DNA of 64,000 nucleotides, taken from NCBI GenBank assembly GCA_948470475.1, contig OX419335.1:28603691-28667690 (forward strand). The letters are read 5' to 3'. A program made the translations under genes and the position numbers. The DNA comes from Galaxea fascicularis (lineage: Eukaryota > Cnidaria > Anthozoa > Scleractinia > Euphylliidae). How positions within the stretch are numbered: position 1 is the stretch's first letter; the number at the start of each line of letters is the position of its first letter. The notes beneath the pieces were generated by a model that was given only the letters and a program-made list of their open reading frames with translations, was not told the origin of the DNA and searched no databases. Shown piece by piece: positions 1 through 11,076 of the stretch.

Positions 1-521
1 AATCTTGAGCTCAAACCACCCACCATCAAATCATCTGTCTGACACACTTAGCACAGATTAAATAAAGTCATGAATTAATAAGTATGAATTTCTAGAGAGA
101 ATTTCTTTAATTTCTTGTTCATGTGAGGTGCTAGAAATTTAAAAGGAACCAGAATCTTATTCTGTCAGTATGACTGAATTCTGCTCAGAGGCACTAACCA
201 GTAACCGCTGCTGTGTATATTCATTGTTTTAAACACCCCCTAGTGCAGAGTTCCCTTCCTTCCTTGAAACTACCTTGATCGCACAGGAATCATACTCAAA
301 TCCTTGTTTGCCCCCTTGATGACCAAATGACCTTACTGTTTTCCCATAAATACCTTGGCACCGACAAAGATGACAGACATGGTGATTAAGGGCTATTCCA
401 TGTCTGAATCGTGAATCATTAAGAATCCTCTATGTTAATTACCTTAGTTTATGTTAATACATTCGCCAATGCTCATACAAGATGTAGTCCACAACAAGTT
501 ACTTTTATGGCAATTTTGTAG

Positions 522-1244
522 AATGTTGAGCCCACCTACAAGAGGTACCTTTTGGCTATTGACGTCAGTGGTTCAATGTCTTGTGGTAACTGCATTGGCT
601 CAACCATAACTCCCAGGGTTGCATCAGCTGCCATGGCAATGCTTACAGCACGCACAGAGCCACAGTATCACTTTATGGGTTTCTCTAATCATTTGGTACC
701 TCTGAACATCAACTCCACACAGAGGCTTGATACAGTCATTAGGACCCTTGAAAGGGTAAGATATTCTAATGTAAAGAATTTGGCTTTCAAGCTCTTTGTG
801 AAAATACATCATTCTGTCAAAGAGTGCTCTCTTAATCTTAAAAAATTCCTAAGGGTGTTTTTCTGAACTGTGTTAATTTTTTTCCTCACCAAGTAAACTG
901 GACAGTATTGTACTGTACTAAAATTGTCCTTTCATTAAATTGTTTAGGTACCCATGGGAGATACTGACTGTGCTCAGCCAATGATCTATGCCAAAAAGAA
1001 GAAACTTAAGGTAGATGTCTTCATAGTGTACACTGATTGTGAAACATGGGCTGGTCACGTACACCCCAGTGAAGCACTGAAGCAGTACAGAGCAAGCTCC
1101 GGCATCAATGCCAAGCTGATTGTTTGTGCAATGACATCTAATGGTTTTACACTGGCTGATCCTGAAGACAGAGGAATGCTTGACATGGCTGGTTTTGATA
1201 CTGCTGCACCAGATGTCATCAAGCAGTTTGTTCTTGGATTGTAA
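522..1244 (+). CDS. Ro60-like RNA-binding protein paralogue, 3' part (vWA domain)
   Basis: Last two coding exons of a second Ro60/TROVE gene: 522-755 and 948-1244 (stop TAA), phase 0 junction, donor GTAAG after 755 and acceptor TTTAG before 948. The 176 residues form the C-terminal von Willebrand A domain: MIDAS-type DVSGSMS near the start, then TDCETWAG and [13 protein letters not shown], which closely match the vWA end of Ro60, a ring protein that binds misfolded small RNAs and Y RNAs. The exons have exactly the same lengths (234 and 297 bp) as exons 3 and 4 of the complete gene at 5883-11076, and long stretches match at the base level, so this is a tandem duplicate. The intron here is 192 bp against 829 bp in the partner. 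The first two exons are not in the window; the intron before exon 3 of the partner is 920 bp, so they can lie upstream. The reading frame is intact, with no sign of decay. Confidence 0.85.
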
Positions 1245-1870
1245 TGAACGAATGATCGAATCATATAGCATATGGGAAGCCCTATCTGAGGAGCAGCTCT
1301 TTTTTTCCCAAGAATGTTAAATATTAACTACAGAGCAGTCTACTGGTGGATACAACTCATCAAACATAATAATGGAGCTTTGTCCAAGATTTGGTCGTTG
1401 AGCACTCCTAACCAATTGGGGACACCTAAGTAAAGCTAGTCTGATAAAATAAAATAACTATCACTGCTGCGAAACTAAACTTGTAAACTACTGTTAATTA
1501 GCAAGCCTCGTATGTAAACATTCCTTGGGCTTGTCACGCAACCTTTCGTCCCCCAAAACGATTGCGTGATGAACAAAAAGAATGCCTGCATAAGAGGCTA
1601 TTAAATAGGCCAGTTGGGTTATACAGACATCAATTCTACAGTAAGAACAATATTATTTTAATAACGCAACCTTCCTGTACTTGGAGACCCCGCAAAGCAG
1701 TTCATGGGTTCAAGAATTGTGACCTAAAATCATTTTCTTTTTTTCGGGCTTAAACATAATGAACTTGTCAAGTTCACTTGCTTCAAAGCTATGTTTTGAA
1801 AAGATCTAAAGCTAATGCGATGCCAGACTCAATGTAAACTTTAAAGTCACCCCTTTATTTGATCAAGGCA
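1245..1870. other. Intergenic spacer between the Ro60 copies
   Basis: 3' flank of the partial Ro60 copy. AT-rich, with no open frame that resembles a protein and no repeat that I recognise. Confidence 0.5.
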
Positions 1871-2140
1871 GTACCGTATTTACTCGAATAAGCGCCGTGG
1901 CAACTATTAAATTTTTCGCGTCTCAGATGCAGCGCTTATTGAAAAACCAAAAGTCAGACAAAAAATGGTTTTCTTTTTTTTTTCTTTTTTTATTCAGAAC
2001 GCAGATTGAGAAGTTACTAAATATATAAACGTATTTTGCTATTTTCTACGTGTTGCATTTTTGACATTGTTGTGGCATTACAAAATTCCCCGAACAAGCA
2101 CCGCACTGGGAGGACGGCGGTTATTCGAGTAAATACGGTA
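1871..2140. mobile_element. Non-autonomous TIR element (MITE)
   Basis: About 270 bp bounded by inverted ends: TACCGTATTTACTCGAATAA near 1872 and its reverse complement ending at 2140, extended by a GC-rich GCGCCG/CGGCGG step. No coding capacity. This terminal sequence is, as far as I recall, widespread in marine invertebrate genomes as short DNA-transposon derivatives. The superfamily is not decided here. Confidence 0.7.
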
Positions 2141-2297
2141 CCAGTGCTTTCTTATGGTAGATTCAATATGGTGCTCCAAACTTTGATATGTTAACTTATT
2201 TATTTCAGTTCTTCCTATGAATTAAAGCCTGCGTTCTGTTGATCACTGATCAATATTTTAAGTGTCAATAAACAAGTAGCATTAAGGAGCGGTTGTA

Positions 2298-2535
2298 GGT
2301 GATGTCGCCCCATCGCCTTGTCGCCCCGAGTTACGTAGCCCCAACTTAAGTTACCTCGCCCCAACATCCGAGGAACTAACTCTAACCCTAACCTAACCCT
2401 AACCCTAACCCTAACCCGTAAGAAATCGTTCAAGGTCAATCGATCCTTTACATTTATCGATCGATAAAACTTACAAACTGGATGTTGGGGCGAGGTAACT
2501 TAAGTTGGGGCTACGTAACTCGGGGCGACATCACC
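2298..2535. repeat. Palindrome enclosing interstitial telomere-type repeats
   Basis: Left arm 2298-2368 and right arm 2481-2535 are inverted copies (GATGTTGGGGCGAGGTAACT on the right arm is found reversed on the left). Between them, 2376-2417 holds about six CCCTAA units, the complement of the TTAGGG metazoan telomere repeat, with one CTAACC slip. The left arm has a short internal duplication of the TCGCCCC segment. Confidence 0.75.
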
Positions 2536-2610
2536 AGACATCTAAGGAGCACGGTAGTGACTGGTGGATAGAGGTTTTCTCAACCAGATTTTCAGAGTTA
2601 TCATTAACTA

Positions 2611-2790
2611 TTTAAACCCTAAGATCAAAATTTCAATTCTCATTTGTTGCCCCTGCAAAGTAGTAGGGAGAAGTTGTTGAAATATCAAGCGAATTCATTC
2701 TGTGTGATCATGTCCTTAATTCTCGTGACCACTCTGTTTTTAAAACCTTGATATTACAAGGAGAAATTTGATGCTGACTCAAGGGATAGG
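2611..2790 (+). repeat. Dispersed repeat family A, copy 1
   Basis: Begins TTTAAACCCTAAGATCAAAA and contains TCATTTGTTGCCCCTGC and GGGAGAAGTTGTTGAAATAT. The same ordered blocks recur at 30519-30675 and, inverted, at 45190-45381. Non-coding. Confidence 0.65.
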
Positions 2791-3034
2791 CAATGTCTGT
2801 TAGAAAGTTCTCTCTATTCAGAATGAAGCCTGGCAGAAATCGGAGGACACCAGCCCCTGTTTGGACATGAGAAGGTTTGGAAATAAATTGTCTCACTCCC
2901 AGTCAAGTATAGTCTAATGCACAGGAGCAGATCACTAAATTGATGAAGAATTGTTTCAATACTGAAAACCTCGGACACCAAAAGACAAGATTACTTTTGA
3001 ATGAAACCCTCGTGCTTGTATAAACAACTCCTGC

Positions 3035-3250
3035 AAACCGAGTTCTCGGTCCGTACTCTAAGTCACGGACCGAGGGTTTTCCAGTTGATTTATGGCCCGC
3101 ACGCGCATAAATCAATGAAAATACGGGGTTTTGTAACTTACTGCACGGACCGAGAAAACGAGGTTAAAGGAAACTAGTTGAAGTCAAGCGGCCACCGTAC
3201 AGTGGAAAACCCCCGCAGAATTGACCAAACACAGCGCGCCTACTAACTGA
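3035..3250 (-). repeat. Dispersed repeat family B, copy 1
   Basis: Blocks AACCGAGTTCTCGGTCCG, then an inverted GGACCGAG, then AACGAGGTTA and an end close to AATTGACCAAACACAGCGCG. Diverged copies at 20798-21065 and 45588-45772 keep the same block order, so this is an interspersed element with an internal inverted repeat. Confidence 0.6.
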
Positions 3251-3304
3251 AAGATGTTATAATCTGAGTGAAGCTATGCTAACCATACATTTGAACTGCG
3301 GATT

Positions 3305-3416
3305 GAAGAATGAAGACGCGAGTGATTATCACAGCAGCAAAACTAAAGCCTTGTACGGGCGTCGAGCCCATGACCTCAACCATACTGGTGTAGCGCTCCA
3401 CCAACTGAGCGGCTAA
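3305..3416 (-). repeat. tRNA-derived SINE candidate
   Basis: On the minus strand a tRNA-like head reads GCCGCTCAGTTGGTGGAGCG (A-box-like) followed about 30 bases later by GGGCTCGACGCCCG (B-box-like). The sequence continues into an unrelated tail rather than ending like a tRNA gene, so a Pol III SINE is more likely than a working tRNA. Confidence 0.5.
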
Positions 3417-5882
3417 CAAGCTAACTGGTAGCCGTAGTCATTTCGATGGTTTGTATATACCCGTGAGCAATGAATAAATGAATGTGAATACATTAAATTA
3501 CTTATTTGAACTGAAGATATGAATACTACTAAAGCAGTAGTGGAAATAAAGTCTGGGAAAATTATTCTTAAAAAACTATTATAAACTGCCGTAAGGCTTG
3601 CAAACAAATCACGCCAACTGAAGCTAAGAGGAGTAGGCTTCAAAACTGCCCATCCCCCTCTTCCCTTACGCCCCCTTTCAGTTATCTATAAATTATGACA
3701 CTTCAATATATTTTTGGAATGAGGATTTTCCGTTACAACAGTGCGTAGCCTCACAAGACTTGTACCCGACTTATCCTTCTTCCGGATAAGTTGAAAACGA
3801 TGCGTCCTGTGCGGCGCCTTGGTCTAAGTAATTCGAGGCATTGTTCTTCAAACCATCTCACAAATATATTTCGCATACGTCTTACAATTATGCATTCGTG
3901 ATATAAACTCTTAAACAATTTACAGAAAATGTTCGTCAAAGAGACTTGATACCATTTGTAGGAGTGAAAGTGAAACCAAACCACTCCCAAAAAACTCCAT
4001 TCTAAAGCAAGAAATTCCCCAATGACTTACGAGCCCTCCCAAAAGGAATGACGTCAACTGTTTTTCGTTTCCGCCGAATCTTGGTACGTAGCTTAACGAT
4101 AGCTTGACTAGCTTCGTGCTTAGCGAGGTTTTGTTTTGATGTGTTTCTTTTAATTATGCATCCCAGATAAACACACGAATGGTTTAGTTTCAGTTAACCA
4201 AACCCTTTGCTGTGGAACGGGGAACTTGGAGTCTCTAAAGAACCTCTAAAATATGGCATCTCGATAACGGCCGAATCTCTAGGGGGATTCCCCGCTCCTT
4301 ATTTTAGAGATAGCCGATATAGGTTTTTATGCCTATCAAATTGTTTTGATAAAACTTATTTTCCATTTGTCGTGTGGCATGAAGCAGTGTCCAGTCTACT
4401 TTTGCTGTTTTTGCAAAAGTTTGCTAGCATATTTACATCTATCTCTACTCTTTGATATATCCGTCGGCCGTTTCGTACTTGATCGACGAGGGACTGTTTT
4501 ATGGAAATACCGCGTTCAAATATACGTTTACAAAGTAGTTTTCCCGCGAGGTCCTGAAAATTTTATTCACCTTCTCTGGCAGTGTTTAACGGTTTTGCTT
4601 AAACTTAACTAGAAAATTTGGTACGTCGAGGTGACGATGTCAGGGTATTTCGGGGCCTAAAAAATTTTCTAAATGCTCACTTCAACTAAACTTTTGTTTT
4701 CTTCTTGCGAGCTACTTCATATGATGCTCCAATACCAGCAATATATTTTTATGTACTTCTGGCGGTCCTAAAATTCCAATTCAATATCAGTTGCAACAAA
4801 CAAACTAGCACAACGCAGAGGAAGTGGGGCGCTTTATTAATCCCCTTCAGATAGCCTCTCACAAGTCATGACTGGTACCTTCTACACCATACCCTCCACC
4901 CACGTCTTGACACCATCCTTTTTCAATTTAGTCTGGATTGATTTTGCCAGATAGGTTTTCCTTTTTGCACTGCGCACTATTTCAATAAACCATTAAATTT
5001 TTTTTTCTTAAAATGGATCTAAATTCAATGTAGTTTGCACTTTTTAGGACATAATCAGACTGTCAGCAATTGTTTGGTGTAACTAACAGTAATTCACTGT
5101 TATTTTATGTAGCTTAACGTAATTTGCTGTTATTTGTGTAACTAGTGTAGTGTATTGCTGTCGATATAACGGAGTAACCACAACAAAGTAAAAACATTTT
5201 TTTTTTGCAATGACTTTAATTTTCAAAAGTCAGGTGCGTTATTTCCTACAAAAAGAATAAATTAATTAAAAAAAGGGAAAAGTACATTTTTGCACGTACA
5301 GGAAGACTCGTCTGAGTGAGAAATGCAGAAGAATGCAGGGTGCGCGGGGGGATTTTGGGACTGACCTATATAAAACGGGTCGCTTTGAAACCGAAAGTAT
5401 CGGCCTCGCTTGCCTCATGATTGTGAAATGTTTATTGGGGCCAGTCCCTCGTTTATCAGGGTACCACAGAATTCGCAATATAATAATAGATCGATGGATA
5501 CAGCAGATGAATATTTAGAAATTTTGTTTGCGTCCTCACGTTGTTAAACCCTGAGTCACAAAGACTATGATAATTTATTATTATCGTTTGTTTTGGCAAG
5601 AAAAAGATACAGAAAATACTGTAAAAAAAATCTGCATCTTGGGCGGGAGACCTGGGAAGGACATAAGACGGAAGTTTGTTGCCTTTGTCGTTTGTGGCTA
5701 TCGTATGCGTGTTCCATTGTGACAGCAATCCGCAACAGACTGCTTAGTAAGCAGGAAGATAAGTCAGAGCACTTTTCGACCGAAAGTAAAAGAAATATTT
5801 TTTACTTCAGCTCGGTCCGCGTGCTTTTGATAAATTACAGTTACAGAGGGTAAGAGCTTGATCCGAGCGAGAAGAAAACAAC
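3417..5882. other. Intergenic region upstream of Ro60
   Basis: AT-rich with scattered short open frames of 60-90 codons and no recognisable protein. The stretch 5330-5470 looks repeat-like but no second copy is present in the window. The promoter and 5' UTR of Ro60 must lie in the last few hundred bases; no TATA box stands out. Confidence 0.45.
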
Positions 5883-8800
5883 ATGGCGGAACAGCAACCC
5901 CCAGACGTGGAGATGGTTCCAGCTTCGGAGACGCCACAGTCTCAGCCGTTGTCCGTAAACCAAGTACAGAATGAAGCAGGCGGCTTTGTTTGGAGGGTGG
6001 ACGACCTGGAAAGGTTCCGGCGTTTTCTGGTACTTGGAAGCGAAGGCGGTACGTACTACGCTACAGAGAAGAAAATTGGACAAGAAAACGCTCAAGTGTT
6101 GTTGAGACTTATCGCCGAAGGTCGGGGTCCTGAAGCGGTAAAAATCATAGTTGAATACAGCACTGAGGGACGAACAGCTAAGCAAGATCCAATAATCTTG
6201 TCTTTAGCTATCTGTGCTCGTTCAAGTCACTTGGAAACGAAACGAGCCGCTTACGCAGCAATCACACAAGTGTTGCGAATCCCAACACATCTTTTCACCT
6301 TTGTGGAGACGTGCGAGACGCTCAGCAAACCAAGCACTGGTTGGGGACGAGCACACAGAAAAGCTATCCAAAAGTGGTATGCCAATAAGAAACCGCGTGG
6401 TCTGGCTGTGGCCGTGACAAAGTACAAACAGCGAAATAATTGGTCACACCGTGACCTGTTTCGTTTATGCCACATAAAACCTGAACACCCAGGCACCCAG
6501 TTCGTTATTAAGTATGTAATCAAAGGCTTTGATGCCGTAAAGGAGGATGCAGCGACACCTGGTGTTAGTCAGGACGTGACTTCTGTGTACACTTTCTTAA
6601 AGGGAGTGGAAGACGCAAAGACCATGAGTGAAGATCAGTTGGTGCAAGCTATAAAAGATCATGGGCTGGTCAGGGAACACATTCCCACAGAGCATCTTAA
6701 CTCCAAGCAGGTTAGTGTTTGGTCATGTAGCATTAGAAGAGACTTTTTTCCAGGAAACATGTAATACCATCCCCATCCCTTGCCCCTGTCTTAACCCTCA
6801 AACTTTCAAGATCTGATTATTAATTCTCCTTTCTAGCTGCCATGCAATTCTTTGAACAATGGAAAAAAAAGAATTTGGGATCCTATCAAGATCAACACCC
6901 ACTGGCTTTGTCTATTTGGCAAGATTTTCGCACAGCCCCATACAATTAATATTATACATGCATTTTGTGACTCACTCTAATTGTATTCAGAAAAGGGTCA
7001 GTGTGACAGTGATGCATGTATAATAATAATAATATATGGGGCTGTGTAGAAATCTTCCTGTCTATTCTCATCGCCGCTGGACACTGTATTGGTATTATAA
7101 GGTCAAGTTATGTGCTCATCACTTCTGAGAGTTAATAGGTTAAAAGATAAATATTTGCTCATACACACAGGCACCTTCCATCCCTTAATTTCACTATGGT
7201 GGATTTAGTCCAACAGTTGAAGGTAATGGTGCAAAGGAGAACCTAATTCACTCTGCTTTGGCCTGCAGACCAGTCATCATGTCAGAAACGCAGGTCTGCA
7301 GTTTGTTGTTGAATCTGAAGGCCTGAGTTTGAAAAATTGGCATATGACTTTTTCTGAAAACCAAACAAACAAAATCAACCATGCAGTAAATCCTTTAGTT
7401 TGCTGGACTTAACACCTCAAAATAAATAGGGAACTAACATTTTTAGAACTTTAAATAATTTTTTGTTTATCAAATTACTACTAATCAAAAGGGAAACATT
7501 TCTGCACAGCCCCATACATTATATTATACATGCATCACTGTCATACTAACCCTGTTGCAAAAACAAACAAATTTTGAGTTACAAAATACCTGTAATGTAT
7601 GGGGCTGTGTCGAAATCTTGCTATCAAAAGTGTTAAAATGACTAAATTACGAACAGAACACATGTAAACTGCATGCAGTTCTTACATGTCTGCAAATATG
7701 ATGCATGGCAAACAACAGGTTGTGAAACAAAGAATGATGTGCTGTACTTCATGTAACTACAGTTGAAGTGATATTCCTTTTCTCCAGTTTATCAATATTG
7801 AAAGTACACAACTGAAAATTTCCCTCTATTTTGTATTAAACTGATCAGACTATAAATTTTATTCAATGTCCCACTTTTTTATTCCTGCGGTATCTTAGAA
7901 CTATATCATATTTCCCTCTAAAATTCCAGAGCCTCCCAATTCCAAGTAAAATCTCCCGAAACGGCGTTGTTAGAGTTGCCCCCACCCCTGGAAATTACTT
8001 TCCAACTTCTGCTTCGTTACCCAAGATCTTCATCTTGGTCGCAACAACAACAACAACAACTTTATTTGCACAGATAAGCATTTTGTCTTCGAAACTTTAG
8101 CATTGAGCTTTGGAAATGTATATCAACTGAATTTGATTGAGTACAGTGTAGATATCACGTCAGATAAATGCAAATTTCTTTTACACGGGATAAAAAAACT
8201 TTGTGGGACGAAAGATGGGAAAGATTTCCACACAGCCCCATACATTAATTTTACATGCATCACTGTCATACTGATCCTGTTCCAAAAACAAATGGAGTTT
8301 GAGTCACAAAATGCATGCATAATAATTATGCATGCATTAATTATTAATTAATGTATAATATTTTTTATTGATGTATAGGGCTATGTGGAAATCTTGCCGA
8401 AAAATGTCTGCTGCCATATGTGTTTGTTTTTTTTTTTTATGTTCTTTAAATCTTACATCCTAAAGTGTAATGCAACCATCTAAACCTAATGGTTCTGTTT
8501 CTTTCTCAAAGATCTGGGGGGCCCTCCTGGAAAAAATGCCCATGAATGCCATGATAAGAAATCTTGGCAAAATGACTAAGATTGGAGTACTGGCCCCTTT
8601 GTCTGATGGATCATCCAAGGTCTGCGAGATGCTAAGGAATGAGCAGAGTCTCAAAGATGCGCGTGTTCATCCCTTCACAATCCTTTTAGCTCTGAAACAA
8701 TACCAAGCAGGTCAGGGTGAGAAAGGAAAACTTACTTGGACTCCTGACCAAGCCATCGTTACAGCACTGGATGAAGCATTTTATCTGGCCTTTAAGGTTT

Positions 8801-11076
8801 GTAACAAGTAAAATAATAATTGTTCAAGTGTTGGAAACATTATTATTGCCTCAAGATTTCCATTAAACCCCAATTATGGCATTACTCCCTACCATGTAAC
8901 TGACACCAGCTCATTTTAAGATCAAATTAATTTACAGTACCGGTAGTTTGAGTTGCAGCCCTGTTCAGCAGGGTTTTCAGTTGAATCTGTAATGAGGGGG
9001 GCATTGAGGGGTTCTGAATACCGCAACACTGCAAAATAAACAAACACCGCATCGCCATAAGGATAAACTGAAGAACACCGACACCGTGATAGTCCCATGG
9101 TTTACAGGATCTCAATGGCTTTTTGAAAGAGAGGAAAAATGTCCAACATGATATAAGCAAGACAATCATTTGTCATTATCTCAATAATTTTCCACACAAA
9201 AAATATATCACAAAGCCATACTGCCCTTACATCTTATGCCTGTGTGTACTTGCTGTAGCATACACTTTGTGATGTGCATGACGGCAAAGATGAGCCCAAA
9301 GTTAAGAGAAAATAAAGGAGGTACGAGTGCATGAGTGACGTACACAACAAAGAATGCCAACCTTTTATTTATGTACTCATTAAAGTAGGGTTGTCAGAAA
9401 GGGCTGGCAACCGGCATTGTCACCAGTTACTTTCATAGTTTTGCTGGCTACAGTTTGTCGGTAAAAAGAGAAAATGTAGGGGGGGGGGGGTGGCGTTGTT
9501 TCCCCCTGAGTGCCATCCACTTTCCTAGATTCTCCTTCGACTTAAAATCTTTTTGACAACCCTGATTGAAGAGATGGTTGTTACTTTGAGAGTTATAAGA
9601 GATGAGGAAGGGTGCAGTTTTTATGCCCTGCTTATTCTCAACATTCATCTCCACCCCTTTTATGATTCAAGTTCATGTATTTACATAATTCCTTGTGACA
9701 TCATTTGCTTTTTCAGGCCATTGACCCCACCAATAAGAGATACCTTCTGGCCATTGATGTCAGTGGTTCAATGTCTTGGGGTAACTGCATTGGGACAAGC
9801 ATAACTCCCAGGGTTGCATCAGCTGCCATGGCAATGCTTACAGCACGCACAGAGCCACAGTATCATTTTGTGGGTTTCTCTCATCGTTTGGTGCCTCTAA
9901 ACATCAACTCCACTCAAAGACTCGATACTGTCATAAGGACCATTGAGCAGGTAAAACTTTGCTTTTGCTGTTATTCCATTGGACAAAGAACAAATAACAA
10001 CTCAAAGGCAGAACCTTGGGTAATGGATAATTCTATTCAACCCAGTGGCACCTATGCACTTATAAGCACCTGCCTAGAACCTTGTCCCTTGTGCCACTTG
10101 TGACATCATCAGTTTTAATGGTCCTAGACAGCTTTGACAATCACATTGTGTGGGACGCCCAGATCTTTCAAACCATACCCAAATGAGTGCATTCAGTGAA
10201 ACAGGCCAGAGAAAAATGTTACTTTGACCAGAAAATTCCATTAAATGTTGTCTTACTACCCACTTGTACTTCCTTCAAAATAATTTCATGATCCTCTGGC
10301 CTCGAAGAAAAACTTTTCCTCTGAAATGAAGCCTAGTGACTGGGCTATAAAAGAACAAAAGAGGGAAAGGAACGTGAAAGGAAAAAGTCCAGGGAGTGGT
10401 GAAACTTTTCAACCCCAAAACTCTCAATTTGGCCTTTTTGCACATGCCTGAACTTTGAAAACTGTAATTTGATGCCAGAAACAAAAGCTGGGCTTTTGCT
10501 CGACTTTTAAACAACATTTTGGACAAAGTGGGTTCTTTTTGGTTGCACAATGACCAGAAAAGGCTCAACTAGCTTCTAAATGAGCTGAATTTAGAACATT
10601 GCCCTGGATTTTGTTTTGCCATTTTCTGCTTCTCTTTCAATTAATAATGTAAGCAAAAACTCCTTTTGTTTGCTGGCACTGGAACCTTTGATAAGTGACA
10701 AACAAAGAAGTGGAGTTGATTTGATTTGCAAAATGAGCACTTGTGGAATAATTGATAACTGTTCTGCTGTCATTGTTAGGTACCCATGGGAGGCACTGAC
10801 TGTGCTCAGCCCATGATCTATGCCAGGGAAAACAACCTTAAGGTGGATGTCTTCATGGTGTACACTGACTGTGAAACATGGGCTGGTCCAATACACCCCA
10901 GTGAAGCACTGAAACAGTACAGAGAAAGCTCTGGCATCGATGCCAAACTGATTGTTTGTGCAATGACGTCTAATGGTTTTACACTGGCTGATCCTGAAGA
11001 CAGAGGAATGCTTGACATGGCTGGTTTTGACTCGGCTGCCCCAGATATCATTAGGCAGTTTGTTGTTGGATTCTAA
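5883..11076 (+). CDS. RO60: Ro60 / TROVE domain RNA-binding protein
   Basis: Four exons: 5883-6710, 8512-8796, 9717-9950, 10780-11076 (TAA); all introns phase 0, giving 547 aa (human Ro60 is 538). The start ATG has an AACAACATGG context. Residues about 30-370 form the TROVE HEAT-like ring that holds single-stranded ends of misfolded small RNAs and Y RNA; visible family signatures include RNLGKMT, ARVHPF and GKLTWTPDQ. Residues 372-547 form the vWA domain with MIDAS motif D385-V-S387-G-S389 and the conserved [19 protein letters not shown] and DRGMLDM segments. Role in the family: quality control of noncoding RNA, stress survival and autoantigen Ro/SSA. An AATAAA lies 14 bases after the stop. 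Intron 1 contains three copies of one TIR element. A tandem paralogue ends at 1244. Confidence 0.95.
6921..7056. mobile_element. TIR element family C, copy 1 (Ro60 intron 1)
   Basis: Starts AAGATTTTCGCACAGCCCCA and ends with the inverted GGGGCTGTGTAGAAATCTT; contains the subterminal ATTATACATGCA and, inverted, CAGTGATGCATGTATAATA. About 136 bp, non-coding. Confidence 0.75.
7495..7619. mobile_element. TIR element family C, copy 2 (Ro60 intron 1)
   Basis: Starts ATTTCTGCACAGCCCCATAC and ends ATGGGGCTGTGTCGAAATCTT (inverted). Internal block CATCACTGTCATACTAACCC is shared with copy 3. Confidence 0.75.
8042..8060. repeat. (CAA)n microsatellite
   Basis: Six CAA units within Ro60 intron 1. Confidence 0.8.
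8221..8395. mobile_element. TIR element family C, copy 3 (Ro60 intron 1)
   Basis: Starts AAGATTTCCACACAGCCCCA and ends GGGCTATGTGGAAATCTT. Shares CATCACTGTCATACTGATCC with copy 2; the middle is enlarged by an AT-rich palindrome around TGCATGCATAATTATTATGCATGCA. It ends about 120 bp before the exon 2 acceptor. Confidence 0.75.
9389..9565. mobile_element. TIR element family D, copy (Ro60 intron 2)
   Basis: Bounded by AGGGTTGTCAGAAAGGGCTGG and inverted CTTTTTGACAACCCT, with an ACCGG core near the left end and a poly-G run at 9480-9491. Related ends occur at 11636, 22165 and 29871, so this is a dispersed family. Confidence 0.6.

Noticed and set aside
2376..2417. Chromosome end (telomere)
   Set aside because: Only about six units, enclosed by inverted arms and followed by genes on both sides; interstitial.
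3355..3416. Possible tRNA gene on the minus strand
   Set aside because: A and B box-like motifs are present, but I could not form a full cloverleaf with a closed acceptor stem, and the sequence runs into a SINE-like tail.
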